64,000 nucleotides of DNA, from NCBI GenBank assembly GCA_040769125.1, contig JAXGLO010000001.1, positions 1,240,001 to 1,304,000 of the forward strand, in the 5' to 3' direction. The translations under genes were made by a program, and so were the position numbers. The notes beneath the pieces are model-generated. The model saw nothing but the letters and a program-made list of their open reading frames with translations. It was not told where the DNA came from and searched no databases. The stretch is from CAIXSE01 sp040769125 (GTDB taxonomy: Bacteria; Actinomycetota; Thermoleophilia; UBA2241). Below, piece after piece: positions 24,782 through 34,013 of the stretch. The number at the start of each line of letters is the position of its first letter. Positions within the stretch are counted from its first letter, which is position 1.

Positions 24782-25372
24782 GTGGGCGGCGCTGAGGACC
24801 GGACAGGACGACCTCGGTCGTCGTCGATCATCCTGGTGGGCTTCATGGCGGTGGGGAAGAGCGCCGTGGGCGGCCTGCTTGCCGAGCGGCTCTCCCTGCC
24901 GTTCGTCGACACCGATGAGCTCGTTGAGCGTCGCGAGGGCCCCATCCCGGCGATCTTCGAGGAGCGCGGGGAAGACGAATTCCGTCGCGTCGAGCGCGAG
25001 GTGACGCTGGAGGCCCTGGCCAGGGCCCAGAAGGCCCCTGTCGTCGTCGCGCTGGGTGGCGGCGCTGTACTGAGCGACGAGGTGCGCGCCGCCCTCCTTC
25101 GGCTGCGGCACGTCATCTGGTTGACGGCTCCGGTCGAGGTTCTCTGGCGGCGCACGCGTGCAGCCGGAGCCGCGGGCCGACCGCTGGCCGGCGACGAGGC
25201 TTCATTCCGCAACCTCTACGAGCGGCGAGCCGCACTGTATCGAGAGGTGGCGACGGCCGAGGTCCGCAGCGACGGTTCGCGTCTCGAAGCCGCGGTCGCA
25301 GATGAGATCGCCGCACAGGCGCTGGCGGATTTCCGTCCGCGGGTCGGCGCCGGCGAAGCAGGGCGCCGGTGA
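24782..25372 (+). CDS. aroK: Shikimate kinase
   Basis: Phosphorylates shikimate at the 3-hydroxyl (about 196 aa). Walker A is GFMAVGKSAVG, the shikimate-binding Asp is in FVDTDELVE, and the lid and adenine elements are in ALGGGAVLSDEVRA and GRPLA. GTG 24782 has GGGAG six bases upstream. ATG 24758, giving an ATGA overlap with aroC, and ATG 24746 are alternatives adding 8-12 residues. Four bases separate it from aroB. Confidence 0.94.
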   Translation: MGGAEDRTGRPRSSSIILVGFMAVGKSAVGGLLAERLSLPFVDTDELVERREGPIPAIFEERGEDEFRRVEREVTLEALARAQKAPVVVALGGGAVLSDEVRAALLRLRHVIWLTAPVEVLWRRTRAAGAAGRPLAGDEASFRNLYERRAALYREVATAEVRSDGSRLEAAVADEIAAQALADFRPRVGAGEAGRR

Positions 25373-25376
25373 GGGC

Positions 25377-26465
25377 GTGAAGCGCATCCGAGTGACAACG
25401 CTTTCACGGCGATACGACGTGCTCGTCGGTCGAGGCTGCCTGGCGCAGCTCGGTGAGCAGCTCGCCCGGCGCGGGCCCAGGGGGCAGGCGGTGATCGTGT
25501 CGGACGATAACGTAGCGCCGCACTACCTTGCGACGGTCAGCGCGAGCCTGGCGGAGGCCGGCTATGCGACGTCGGAGATCGTCGTCCCGGCCGGTGAGAC
25601 GCAGAAGACGCTGACGCGAGCGGAGGAGCTCTACGGCGTGCTCTACGATCGAGGAGTCCGGCGCAACGACACCGTCGTCGCTCTCGGCGGCGGCGTGATC
25701 GGCGATCTGGCCGGCTGGGTCGCCGCCACGTACCTGCGCGGCGTCAATCTCGTGCAGGCGCCGACGACTCTCCTGGCGCAGGTCGACGCGTCCATCGGAG
25801 GCAAGACGGCCGTCGATTTTCGCTTCGGCAAGAACTACGTCGGTACGTTCTATCAGCCGATTCTCGTGATGGCCGATCTCGACACGCTGGCGACGCTTCC
25901 GGCGCGCGAGCTACGGAGCGGCGCCGCCGAAGTGGCCAAGTACGGCCTCTTCGCCGGCGGGCGTCTGCTGGCGTGCGTCGAGCAGCTTGCGCGCGCGCCA
26001 CTCGCCGCCTCCCGCGTGAGCATCGAGCTGGTGGCCGGCTGTGCAGCCAGCAAGGCTGAGGTCGTGTCGTCCGACGAGCGCGATGAAGGGGGCGGCCGCG
26101 CGGTTCTCAACTTCGGGCATACCATCGGACACGCGATCGAGGCGGCGACCGGCTTCACTCGTTACTCACACGGCGAGGCCGTAGGGCTCGGTCTGCGTGC
26201 GGCTCTGCGCCTCTCCAGTGGAGTCTGCGGGCTGTCGCCCGATCAGGAGGCAGGCGGTTTGGCGCTGCTCGACCGTCTCGGCCTGCCTCAGACCTTCACG
26301 GGCACTACTGTGGCCGATGTCTGCGACCTCGTGAAGCGCGACAAGAAGGGCCACTCCGGAGGCGTCGGGTACGTTCTGCTGGAGGCGCTGGGCCAGCCGG
26401 TGCTCGATGTGACGGTTCCGCCGGATCTGCAGAGGGAGGCGGTGGAGTGGCTGTACGCGCGTTGA
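25377..26465 (+). CDS. aroB: 3-Dehydroquinate synthase
   Basis: NAD- and metal-dependent cyclase forming 3-dehydroquinate from DAHP (362 aa from GTG 25377). The nucleotide-binding GGGVIGDLAGWVAATYLRG, the substrate loop VDASIGGKTAVDF, and metal ligands Glu (RSGAAEVAKYG) and His (NFGHTIGHAIE, YSHGEAVGLG) are all seen. The GTG lies four bases after aroK. The last 19 bases overlap aroQ. Confidence 0.96.
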   Translation: MKRIRVTTLSRRYDVLVGRGCLAQLGEQLARRGPRGQAVIVSDDNVAPHYLATVSASLAEAGYATSEIVVPAGETQKTLTRAEELYGVLYDRGVRRNDTVVALGGGVIGDLAGWVAATYLRGVNLVQAPTTLLAQVDASIGGKTAVDFRFGKNYVGTFYQPILVMADLDTLATLPARELRSGAAEVAKYGLFAGGRLLACVEQLARAPLAASRVSIELVAGCAASKAEVVSSDERDEGGGRAVLNFGHTIGHAIEAATGFTRYSHGEAVGLGLRAALRLSSGVCGLSPDQEAGGLALLDRLGLPQTFTGTTVADVCDLVKRDKKGHSGGVGYVLLEALGQPVLDVTVPPDLQREAVEWLYAR

Positions 26466-26911
26466 GGACGCTCTGGCTCCTGCACGGCGTCAATCTGGAT
26501 ATGCTCGGATGCCGCGATCCCGAGCAGTACGGCACCCTGACCCTGGCTGAGCTGGAGGCGCGCGTCACCGCTCGGGGAGCTGTGCTCGGCTTCGACGTCC
26601 GCTGCTTCCAGACCAACCATGAGGGCGCGCTCGTCGAGAAGCTGCACGAGATCGCCGAGGAGGGCGCCGGCGCCGTCATCATTAACCCGGGTGCCTGGAC
26701 CCACTACAGCTACGCGATCCATGACGCCCTCGAGCTCATTACCGCACCGGTCGCGGAGGTGCACCTCTCGGATATCGAGAAGCGCGAGGAGTGGCGGCGT
26801 CACTCGGTCATCGCCGACCTCGCCGCCGTGAGGATTAGCGGCAAGGGAGTCAAGGGATACGAAGAGGCTCTGGAGGCGCTGGCGAGGCTCCGGCCTGCCT
26901 CCACTTCGTGA
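26447..26911 (+). CDS. aroQ: Type II 3-dehydroquinate dehydratase
   Basis: Dodecameric type II dehydroquinase (154 aa). Signatures are NLDMLGCRDPEQYG (usually NLxLLGxREPxxYG), INPGAWTHYSYAIHDAL, and EVHLSDIEKREEWRRHS. GTG 26447 has GGGAGG seven bases upstream and lies within the end of aroB. The conserved Tyr of the active loop is in PEQYG. The order aroQ, aminopeptidase P, efp is the same as in Bacillus. Confidence 0.95.
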   Translation: MAVRALRTLWLLHGVNLDMLGCRDPEQYGTLTLAELEARVTARGAVLGFDVRCFQTNHEGALVEKLHEIAEEGAGAVIINPGAWTHYSYAIHDALELITAPVAEVHLSDIEKREEWRRHSVIADLAAVRISGKGVKGYEEALEALARLRPASTS

Positions 26912-27984
26912 TGGTTCGGCTCGCCGCCTGCCGCACGCTGCTCGATGAACTGAGCCTCGACGCGATCCTGGTGAGCGACGCCACCGACGTTCGCTATCTC
27001 TCCGGCTTCCGCGGAGAAGACGCGGCCCTCGTCGTGGGCCGCGACCTGGCGCTGATCTGCACCGACTTCCGGTACCTGGAGCAGGCACGAGAGGAGGCTC
27101 CGCAGTTCGCTCTGGAGCGCTCCGAGGGCGGCCTCCTGGGCGATGCGGTTGCGGCCGTCAGACGACGACTGGGACGCGGTGCGGCGCTCGGGTGCCAGGG
27201 CGCACAGGTGAGCTACGCGCAGTATCGCAGCCTGCGACGCCGCCACGACGGGCGCCTGTGCGACGTCGGCGATCGTGTGGCGCGGCTGCGCGCCGTCAAG
27301 GACGCCGGCGAGATCGCGATCATGCGCCGCGCGGCGGCCGTAACGGACGAGGCGCTCGCGGCGGTCGTGGCCGAAGGCCTGATCGGCCGCCGCGAGCGCG
27401 ACGTCGCCTGGGATCTCCTGGCCGCCTATCACAGCCTCGGCGCTGAGGGCGAAGCCTTCCCGGCCATCGTCGCCGCCGGGGCTCACGGCGCCCAGGCACA
27501 CGCTATTCCCGGCGAGCGCGTCATCGCCGCCGGGGATCTGGTGGTGATCGACACGGGCGCACGCGTCGACGGGTACTGCAGCGACATCACACGCACGTAC
27601 GCCGCAGGGGAACCTTCAGCCGAGACGCGTCGTATCTACGACGTGGTTCTGGCCGCGCAGATCGCCGGCCTCGCGGCGGTACGGCCGGGCGCTCACGGCA
27701 GCCGGGACGTCGATGCGGCCTGCCGCGAGGTGATCGGCGCGGCAGGGTATGGAGAGCACTTCGGGCATGGGACCGGCCACGGGGTGGGGCTGCTCGTCCA
27801 CGAGGCCCCGTCGCTGGGCCGCACCCGCGGCGACCTGCTCGCCGCGGGCATGGTCTGCACCGTGGAGCCCGGGATCTACGTAGACGGGCTCTGCGGCGTG
27901 CGTATCGAGGACACGGTGCTCGTCACGGCAAACGGGTGCGAGCGCCTCACCAGGCTGCCCAAAGAGCTGACGGTCGTGGCCTGA
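26908..27984 (+). CDS. pepP: Xaa-Pro aminopeptidase (M24B family)
   Basis: Cytoplasmic dimetal peptidase for X-Pro peptides (358 aa). The creatinase-like N-domain (AILVSDATDVRYLSGFRGED) is followed by the pita-bread domain with metal ligands in VVIDTGARVDGYCSDITRTY, the His of HGTGHGVGLLVHE, and two Glu in CTVEPGIYV and RIEDTVLV. The GTG start overlaps aroQ; an ATG immediately follows at 26911. Equivalent to Bacillus YqhT, and usually next to efp. Confidence 0.94.
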   Translation: MMVRLAACRTLLDELSLDAILVSDATDVRYLSGFRGEDAALVVGRDLALICTDFRYLEQAREEAPQFALERSEGGLLGDAVAAVRRRLGRGAALGCQGAQVSYAQYRSLRRRHDGRLCDVGDRVARLRAVKDAGEIAIMRRAAAVTDEALAAVVAEGLIGRRERDVAWDLLAAYHSLGAEGEAFPAIVAAGAHGAQAHAIPGERVIAAGDLVVIDTGARVDGYCSDITRTYAAGEPSAETRRIYDVVLAAQIAGLAAVRPGAHGSRDVDAACREVIGAAGYGEHFGHGTGHGVGLLVHEAPSLGRTRGDLLAAGMVCTVEPGIYVDGLCGVRIEDTVLVTANGCERLTRLPKELTVVA

Positions 27985-28063
27985 TCTCCGCGCTACCCGG
28001 CCTCGCGGGGTTCCTGTATCATAAAGCGCTGATTCCATATTCACGAGCTTCGAACAGGACGAA

Positions 28064-28630
28064 ATGGCTGAAGTAGTCTCCACCAATCAGTTCAAGACCG
28101 GTATGGCTATCAACATCGAGGGCCAACCGTTCACTATCGTCGACTTCCAGCACGTCAAGCCCGGCAAGGGCGGCGCCTTCGTGCGCACCAAGGTGCGCAA
28201 CATCGCCACCGGCGCGGTGCTCGACAAGACCTTCCGCGCCGGCGAGAAGTTCGACCGCGTCCACACCCAGTCCCGCAAGATGGCCTACCTGTACTCCACG
28301 GAGACCGAAGTCGTCCTCATGGACAACGAGACCTACGAGCAGGTCCCAGTCACGCCGGCTATGGCCAGCGATGCTCTCAAGTGGGTCGTCGAGAACATGG
28401 AGGTGGACCTCCTTTATCTGGACGGCGAGCCGTTCGAGGTACAGGCGCCCAACTTCGTTGAGCTCGTCATCACGAAGTCCGACCCCGGCGTCCGTGGCGA
28501 TACGGCGCAGGGCGCCACGCGGCCGGCGACGCTCGAGTCGGGCGCCACTGTGCAGGTTCCTTTGTTCATTGAGGAGGGTGAGCGTGTGAAGGTCGACACG
28601 CGCACCGGAGAGTATCTCGGCCGCGCGTGA
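28064..28630 (+). CDS. efp: Elongation factor P
   Basis: Relieves ribosome stalling at polyproline stretches (188 aa). Three beta domains: N-terminal KOW-like with loop HVKPGKGGAFV, where Lys35 matches the E. coli modified Lys34; then OB domain I; and the C-terminal signature VKVDTRTGEYLGRA. AGGACGAA precedes ATG 28064. Clients rich in Pro runs are present nearby (PilO tail, AccB linker). Confidence 0.97.
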   Translation: MAEVVSTNQFKTGMAINIEGQPFTIVDFQHVKPGKGGAFVRTKVRNIATGAVLDKTFRAGEKFDRVHTQSRKMAYLYSTETEVVLMDNETYEQVPVTPAMASDALKWVVENMEVDLLYLDGEPFEVQAPNFVELVITKSDPGVRGDTAQGATRPATLESGATVQVPLFIEEGERVKVDTRTGEYLGRA

Positions 28631-28652
28631 GCGCGTCTGGTCTGGAGCAGCG

Positions 28653-30500
28653 ATGCGAGCACGCCAGGTAAAGATCACCGATACTACCCTGCGCGACGGG
28701 CATCAGTCGCTGTGGGCGACACGTATGCGCACCTCCGAGATGCTGCCCATTCTCGAGGCGATGGACGAGATCGGCTTCCACTCCCTGGAGTGCTGGGGCG
28801 GCGCCACGTTCGACGCTGCGCTGCGCTTCCTCGACGAGGATCCATGGGAGCGCCTGCGCCTCATCAAGAAACACGTCACGCGCACGCCGCTGCAGATGCT
28901 CCTGCGCGGTCAGAATCTCGTCGGCTACCGCCACTACGACGACGAGATCGTGCGGCGCTTCGTCTACAGGGCCGCAGAGAACGGCATGGACATCTTCCGT
29001 GTGTTCGACGCGCTGAACGACGTCCGCAACTTCGAAACGGCCGCAGCGGCCATCAAGGAGACCGGCAAGCACTTTCAGGGCGCTGTCGTCTATACCATCT
29101 CGCCGGTTCACTCCCTCGATCACTATGTCTCAGTGGCCCGCAAGCTGGTCGATATGGGCGCCGACTCGATCTGCATCAAAGACATGGCGGCGCTCCTCTC
29201 TCCTTACTACGCCGTGCAGCTCGTCGAGCGGCTGAAGGCCGAGGTTGAAGTGCCGCTCCATCTGCACTGCCACTACATCGGCGGGCTCGCACCCATGACG
29301 TACCTCAAGGCCATCGAGGCTGGCGTCGACGTTATCGACACGGCCACGGTGCCGTTGGCCTTCGGCAACTCGCAGCCGGCGACGGAGATGGTGGTGACGG
29401 CGCTCATCGGCACGCCCTACGACACCGGCCTCGACCTCGACAAGCTCTTTGCGATTGCCAAGTACTTCGAGCAGGTCCGCCTCGACTCTCGCCATGACCG
29501 CGGCGTCACCTCTCTCACGCACATGCAGGTCTATTCGCATCAGGTGCCGGGTGGCATGATCAGCAACCTCGAGGGCCAGCTCAAGGAGCAGAACGCCCTC
29601 GACCGCCTGCCCGAGGCGCTCGAAGAGATTCCGGTGGTACGCTCCGAAGTCGGCTTCCCGCCGCTGGTGACGCCGATGTCGCAGATCGTCGGCACCCAGG
29701 CCGTGCTCAACGTGCTGTCTGGCCGCAGGTGGCACATCGTACCCGACGAGATGAAGGCATATCTGCGCGGCATGTACGGCGCGGCGCCCGGCACGGTGTC
29801 GCCGGAGGTACTCGAGCGTGTCCTCGGCGACGAGAAGCCCATCGAGGGGCGCCCGGCCGACCATGTGCACGAGACACTTGATGACTGCCGCGACGAGATC
29901 GGCGACCTGGCGCGCGGCGAGGAGGATCTCCTCAGTTACGCGCTGTTCCCGACGACGGCGCGCGCGTATCTCGAGAAGCACCACATCGGCCCCGAGAGCG
30001 ACGTCTTCGGCACCGAGCTGTCGGCCGGCCTGTCGGCGCAGGCCGGCAGCGCGCTGGCAGAGTCATCCGAGGACCGGGTGCGCGACATCCTCGAGATGGT
30101 CGAGGAGAGCGACATCAGCGAGCTCATCATCGAGGAGGGCGACCTCAAGGTGACGGTGCGCAAGGCCGAGGTCGCGTCCGTCGCGCCGGAGGCGCCGACG
30201 CAGGCGCCGCAGCCGACGCCGGAGCCTGCTGCCGCCCAGGCCACCGCCGTAGACAACGGCTATCATCTGGTGCGCTCCAAGTGGGTCGCGACGTTCTACT
30301 CCGCGCCGGCGCCGCAGGCTCCGCCGTTCGTGCGCATCGGCGACAAGGTAGAGGCCGGCCAGACGCTCTGCATCCTCGAGATGATGAAGATGATGAACGA
30401 GCTCACCGCCGACGTCGCCGGCATCATCCGCGAGATCCTGGTCGAGAACGGGGAGACCGTCCAGTACGGTCAGGCTCTCTTTGCGATCGAGCCCTCCTGA
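28653..30500 (+). CDS. Carboxyltransferase (PycB/OadA) fused to AccB-like biotin carrier
   Basis: A 615-aa fusion. Residues 1 to about 460 are a pyruvate carboxylase/oxaloacetate decarboxylase carboxyltransferase: TLRDGHQSLWATRM, a metal-binding Lys in SICIKDMAALLSP, HLHCHYIGGLA, and a PYC_OADA tail. Residues about 465-615 look like a whole AccB: helix DILEMVEESDISELIIEEGD, an Ala/Pro/Thr linker, and a biotinyl domain with the target Lys579 in EMMKMMNEL. The motif has EMMKM in place of EAMKM. Depending on partner it may form pyruvate carboxylase, oxaloacetate decarboxylase or transcarboxylase, and its carrier may also serve acetyl-CoA carboxylase. No biotin carboxylase gene is in the window. 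Confidence 0.88.
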   Translation: MRARQVKITDTTLRDGHQSLWATRMRTSEMLPILEAMDEIGFHSLECWGGATFDAALRFLDEDPWERLRLIKKHVTRTPLQMLLRGQNLVGYRHYDDEIVRRFVYRAAENGMDIFRVFDALNDVRNFETAAAAIKETGKHFQGAVVYTISPVHSLDHYVSVARKLVDMGADSICIKDMAALLSPYYAVQLVERLKAEVEVPLHLHCHYIGGLAPMTYLKAIEAGVDVIDTATVPLAFGNSQPATEMVVTALIGTPYDTGLDLDKLFAIAKYFEQVRLDSRHDRGVTSLTHMQVYSHQVPGGMISNLEGQLKEQNALDRLPEALEEIPVVRSEVGFPPLVTPMSQIVGTQAVLNVLSGRRWHIVPDEMKAYLRGMYGAAPGTVSPEVLERVLGDEKPIEGRPADHVHETLDDCRDEIGDLARGEEDLLSYALFPTTARAYLEKHHIGPESDVFGTELSAGLSAQAGSALAESSEDRVRDILEMVEESDISELIIEEGDLKVTVRKAEVASVAPEAPTQAPQPTPEPAAAQATAVDNGYHLVRSKWVATFYSAPAPQAPPFVRIGDKVEAGQTLCILEMMKMMNELTADVAGIIREILVENGETVQYGQALFAIEPS

Positions 30501-30519
30501 TCGCGTGGCGTAACCCCAC

Positions 30520-30936
30520 GTGACCGCCGTAATCAGCCGCAAGCAGGCCCGCCGCGACGCGCTCTTCCTCCTGTATCAGCGCGAGGTGACCAGTCTCACC
30601 ATGGAGCAGCTCGTCGAGGGCCAGCGTTTGCGCGAGGGCTATGGCCCCGACGACTTCACCATCGCCGCCGTGCGCGGCGTCCTCGCTGGGCGCGAGGAGC
30701 TCGACGCAACGCTCGCGGCTCACTCCACGTCCTGGCCGCTGGAGCGTATCGCACCGCTCGAGCGCAGCATCCTGCGTCTCGCGCTGTGGGAGATGACGAC
30801 CGGCACCAGCCCTGTCGAAGTCGCAATCGACGAGGCCGTTCGTCTCGCCAAGCGCTACGCAACCGATGAGGCCGGCGCTTTCGTCAATGGTATCCTCGGG
30901 GCGATTCTGCGAGAGGGAGGCGAAGCTCGTGAATGA
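30520..30936 (+). CDS. nusB: Transcription antitermination factor NusB
   Basis: A 138-aa all-helical protein that binds boxA RNA with NusE (S10) for rRNA antitermination. The N-terminal basic motif SRKQARRDALFLLYQREV and the C-terminal AIDEAVRLAKRYATDEAGAF followed by FVNGILGAI are diagnostic. GTG 30520 is the start with no strong ribosome binding site. It is in the conserved accB/nusB/xse/ispA/dxs neighbourhood and overlaps xseB by eight bases. Confidence 0.95.
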   Translation: MTAVISRKQARRDALFLLYQREVTSLTMEQLVEGQRLREGYGPDDFTIAAVRGVLAGREELDATLAAHSTSWPLERIAPLERSILRLALWEMTTGTSPVEVAIDEAVRLAKRYATDEAGAFVNGILGAILREGGEARE

Positions 30937-31135
30937 GTCGGCCGCGGCCGCGACACGCGAGGGCGACGAGGCGCTGGCCCGCGTCCAGGAGATTATCGCC
31001 CAGCTCGATGCGCTCGAGCCGAGGATCTCGGCGGCTTCATCAGGGGAGGTCCAGGTGACGCTGCTGGAGCGCGCGACCGATCTCGTCGACGAGGCGGGCC
31101 GGCTGCTCGAGACGCTGGCTCGCGGCGTGAGCTGA
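30929..31135 (+). CDS. xseB: Exodeoxyribonuclease VII small subunit (divergent)
   Basis: A 68-aa two-helix protein: GDEALARVQEIIAQLDA and LLERATDLVDEAGRLLETLA. Size, helical pattern and position between nusB and ispA match XseB. The usual FEEALxRLEEIVxxLE core is weakly kept as DEALARVQEIIAQLD. GTG 30929 overlaps nusB. The large subunit gene xseA, normally just upstream, is not in this window. Confidence 0.65.
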   Translation: MNESAAAATREGDEALARVQEIIAQLDALEPRISAASSGEVQVTLLERATDLVDEAGRLLETLARGVS

Positions 31136-31145
31136 GGCCGGCACG

Positions 31146-32027
31146 GTGCACGATGGAGGCGCCGCCGACGGCTATCCGGCCGACCTTCTGCGCCTCGCGG
31201 AGGGTTACCTCGAGTCCCTCGATTTCGGCGCCGACCCGCTTGTCTGGCCTCTCGTCGAGGCGATGCGCTACTCGCTGCTCGCCGGCGGCAAGCGCATCCG
31301 CCCGGTGCTCACGCTGGCCACGGCCCGCGGTCTGGGGCACGACCCTGCCCGTGTGCTGCCCGCTGCCGGGGCGCTCGAGCTGATCCACACGTACTCCCTG
31401 ATCCACGATGACCTTCCGGCCATCGACGACGACAAGCTGCGGCGTGGCCGGCCAACGTGCCATGTGGCGTACGGGGAGGACATCGCCATTCTTGCGGGCG
31501 ACGCGCTGTTCGCAGAGGCCTTTCGCCTGCTTCTGACCGATCAGGAAGCTTCGCCGGATGCCGCGCTGGCCGCGCTCCGCGAGATCGCTGTGGCGACGGG
31601 GGTGCAGGGAATGGTGGGCGGTCAGTTCATCGACGTCGCCGCGATCGCGAGCGGCGACGAGGATCTGCGGCTGCTGCACGCCCTCAAGACCGGGCGCCTG
31701 ATCCAGGCGGCCGTCGTCTGTGGGGCCGTGCTTTGCGGCGTCCAGGATGTCGACGCCCACCGCGCCTTCGCAGCGGAGGCCGGGCTGCTCTTCCAGATCG
31801 TCGACGACATTCTCGACGAGAGCGGCGCGGAGGAGGATCTGGGCAAGAGCATTGGCAAGGACCGCGCCCAGCACAAGGTCACGTACGTGTCCCGCTTCGG
31901 CATGGACGGCGCCGAACGCCTGGCTGCAGCGGCCCACGCGCGAGCCCGGGAGCGGCTCGCGGCGCTGCCCGGGGATACGTCAGACCTCGCCGCGATCACC
32001 GACTATATTCATTCGCGCCGCCACTGA
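31146..32027 (+). CDS. ispA: Polyprenyl (geranylgeranyl/farnesyl) diphosphate synthase
   Basis: Isoprenoid chain-elongating enzyme (293 aa). First Asp-rich motif: LIHDDLPAIDDDKLRRG. Second: FQIVDDILDESG. GGKRIRPVLTLA is the IPP-binding region. The product chain length cannot be fixed from sequence. GTG 31146 lies ten bases after xseB. It is paired with dxs, the entry step of the MEP pathway, 107 bases downstream. Confidence 0.94.
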   Translation: MHDGGAADGYPADLLRLAEGYLESLDFGADPLVWPLVEAMRYSLLAGGKRIRPVLTLATARGLGHDPARVLPAAGALELIHTYSLIHDDLPAIDDDKLRRGRPTCHVAYGEDIAILAGDALFAEAFRLLLTDQEASPDAALAALREIAVATGVQGMVGGQFIDVAAIASGDEDLRLLHALKTGRLIQAAVVCGAVLCGVQDVDAHRAFAAEAGLLFQIVDDILDESGAEEDLGKSIGKDRAQHKVTYVSRFGMDGAERLAAAAHARARERLAALPGDTSDLAAITDYIHSRRH

Positions 32028-32134
32028 CGCCCTCCCGGGCGAGCGGACGCGCGGCTTCCGCTTCAGCCGCTCAAGTTCGTCCATCTGACGCCCTCCCGAG
32101 GCGTGCCGCCGGGCGATGCTATACTCGGGGCAAT

Positions 32135-34009
32135 ATGGGGTATCTCGACAGCATCACCGCCCCCAGCGACCTTCAGCATCTCTCCGAGCACGAACTGGCG
32201 CTTCTCGCGAAGGAGCTTCGCGAGGCGATACTGTCGTGCGTCAGCAAGGTCGGCGGCCACCTCGGCGCCTCGCTCGGCACCGTCGAGCTGACCGTCGCGC
32301 TGCACAGTGTCCTGCGGAGCCCACACGACAAGATCATCTGGGACGTGGGCCATCAGTGCTACGCGCACAAGCTGCTCACGGGCCGCGGCGACCGCTTCGC
32401 AACGATTCGTCAGTACGGTGGCATCTCCGGCTTCCCGTCTCGCGCCGAGTCCGAGCACGACGTCATGGGCACGGGTCACGCGTCGACCTCGATCGGCTAC
32501 GGCCTGGGCCTCGTCGAGGCCGGCAAGCTGGCCGGCAAGGGCGACGGGCAAGTCGTCTGCGTGCTCGGCGACGGAGCGCTCACCGGCGGCGTAGCGTATG
32601 AAGCGCTCAATCAGGCCGGACACCTGCGCGCTCCGCTGGTCGTCGTGCTCAACGACAATGAGATGTCGATCCGCCCCAATGTGGGCGCGATGCAGCTGTA
32701 TCTCAACCGCATTCGACTCGACCCGACGCTGACGCGCTTCCGCGAAGAGGTAGAGCGGGGGGTGGCTCGCATACCCGCCATCGGCCAGCAGGCGTATCGC
32801 CTCGGGCAGGACGTCAAGGACTCGGTCAAGGCCTTCCTGGTGCCGGGCATGCTGTTCGAGGAGCTGGGCTTCGCCTATATCGGGGTAGTCGACGGGCACG
32901 ATATGCACGCCCTGCGCCGGAGTCTGCGCCAGGCAGTCGAGACGCAGCGACCGGTGGTGGTGCACGTCAAGACCGTCAAAGGCAAAGGCTATCGCCCAGC
33001 CGAGGCGCGGCCGGAGGTGTTTCACGGCACCGGGCCGTTCCATCTGAGCAACGGCGCGAGCAAGACGGCGGTGGCAGGTACGAGCTTTACCGCCGCGTTC
33101 GGCGATGCGCTGGTGCGGCTCGCCGAAGACGACGATCGCATCGTTGCCGTCACCGCAGCGATGACGCAGGGCACAGGTCTCGAGGAGTTCGAACGCCGCT
33201 TCCCGGAGCGCTTCTACGATGTCGGCATCGCCGAAGAGCACGCCGTCGTCTTCGCTGGAGGTCTCGCCATCGGCGGCATGCGACCGGTTGTCGCCGTGTA
33301 TTCGACCTTCCTGCAGCGCGCCTTCGACATGCTCGTGCAGGACGTGGGGCTGCAGGAGCTGCCGATCGTGTTTGCCGTCGACCGGGCCGGGCTGGTCGGC
33401 GACGACGGCCCTACGCATCACGGCGTCTTCGATCTCTCGTATCTGCGCATCATCCCGAACATGACCGTCATGGCCCCCAGCGACCAGGAGGAGCTGCAGC
33501 GCATGCTCGCCATGGCCGTCGCCATGGACCGGCCGGCTGCGATCCGCTATCCGCGCGGCCTGGCGACGCCCCTTGCTCTCTCGGGTGATCTCACGCCACT
33601 CGAGGTCGGCAGAGGGAGAGTGCTCGTCCACGGCAGCGAGGCGGCGCTGGTGGGTATCGGCTCCGGAGTGGGCATCGCCTGTGAGGCGGCAGGACTGCTC
33701 GAGCGCATGGGCGTCTCGCCGACGCTGGTCGACGCGCGTTTCGTCAAGCCTCTCGACGGGGAGCTGCTCGACAGCCTGGCCGAGAGCCATCGCCTTGTGG
33801 CGACGGTGGAGGAAAACGTCCTGGCCGGCGGCTTCGGCAGCGCCGTCCTCGAACGCCTCGCTGGGCGTGTGCCGGTGCTGCGCTTCGGCCTCCCCGATAC
33901 GTTCGTTCCACACGGCGACCGCACACTGCTGCTCGAAGATGTGGGGCTTACGCCGCAGGCTATCGCCACCGCCGTCACCACAGCGCTGGCGCCGGCGCAC
34001 AGCCGGTAG
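32135..34009 (+). CDS. dxs: 1-Deoxy-D-xylulose-5-phosphate synthase
   Basis: Thiamine-diphosphate enzyme that condenses pyruvate and glyceraldehyde-3-phosphate, entry to the MEP pathway (624 aa). HQCYAHKLLTGR and the ThDP motif GDGALTGG (from residue 145) to NDNEMSI (from 173) are clear. The transketolase domain has the Glu of DVGIAEEHAVVFAGGLA and DRAGLVGDDGPTHHGVFDL. ATG 32135 is preceded by CGGGG; a TATACT at 32120-32125 could be a -10 box but has no clear -35. A 14-base direct repeat CTGACGCCCTCCCG flanks the gap (32024 and 32085). Confidence 0.97.
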   Translation: MGYLDSITAPSDLQHLSEHELALLAKELREAILSCVSKVGGHLGASLGTVELTVALHSVLRSPHDKIIWDVGHQCYAHKLLTGRGDRFATIRQYGGISGFPSRAESEHDVMGTGHASTSIGYGLGLVEAGKLAGKGDGQVVCVLGDGALTGGVAYEALNQAGHLRAPLVVVLNDNEMSIRPNVGAMQLYLNRIRLDPTLTRFREEVERGVARIPAIGQQAYRLGQDVKDSVKAFLVPGMLFEELGFAYIGVVDGHDMHALRRSLRQAVETQRPVVVHVKTVKGKGYRPAEARPEVFHGTGPFHLSNGASKTAVAGTSFTAAFGDALVRLAEDDDRIVAVTAAMTQGTGLEEFERRFPERFYDVGIAEEHAVVFAGGLAIGGMRPVVAVYSTFLQRAFDMLVQDVGLQELPIVFAVDRAGLVGDDGPTHHGVFDLSYLRIIPNMTVMAPSDQEELQRMLAMAVAMDRPAAIRYPRGLATPLALSGDLTPLEVGRGRVLVHGSEAALVGIGSGVGIACEAAGLLERMGVSPTLVDARFVKPLDGELLDSLAESHRLVATVEENVLAGGFGSAVLERLAGRVPVLRFGLPDTFVPHGDRTLLLEDVGLTPQAIATAVTTALAPAHSR

Positions 34010-34013
34010 CGGC

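Noticed and set aside
32024..32098. 14-base direct repeat CTGACGCCCTCCCG as an attachment site
   Set aside because: Only 61 bases apart with no mobile gene between; likely a small local duplication between ispA and dxs.
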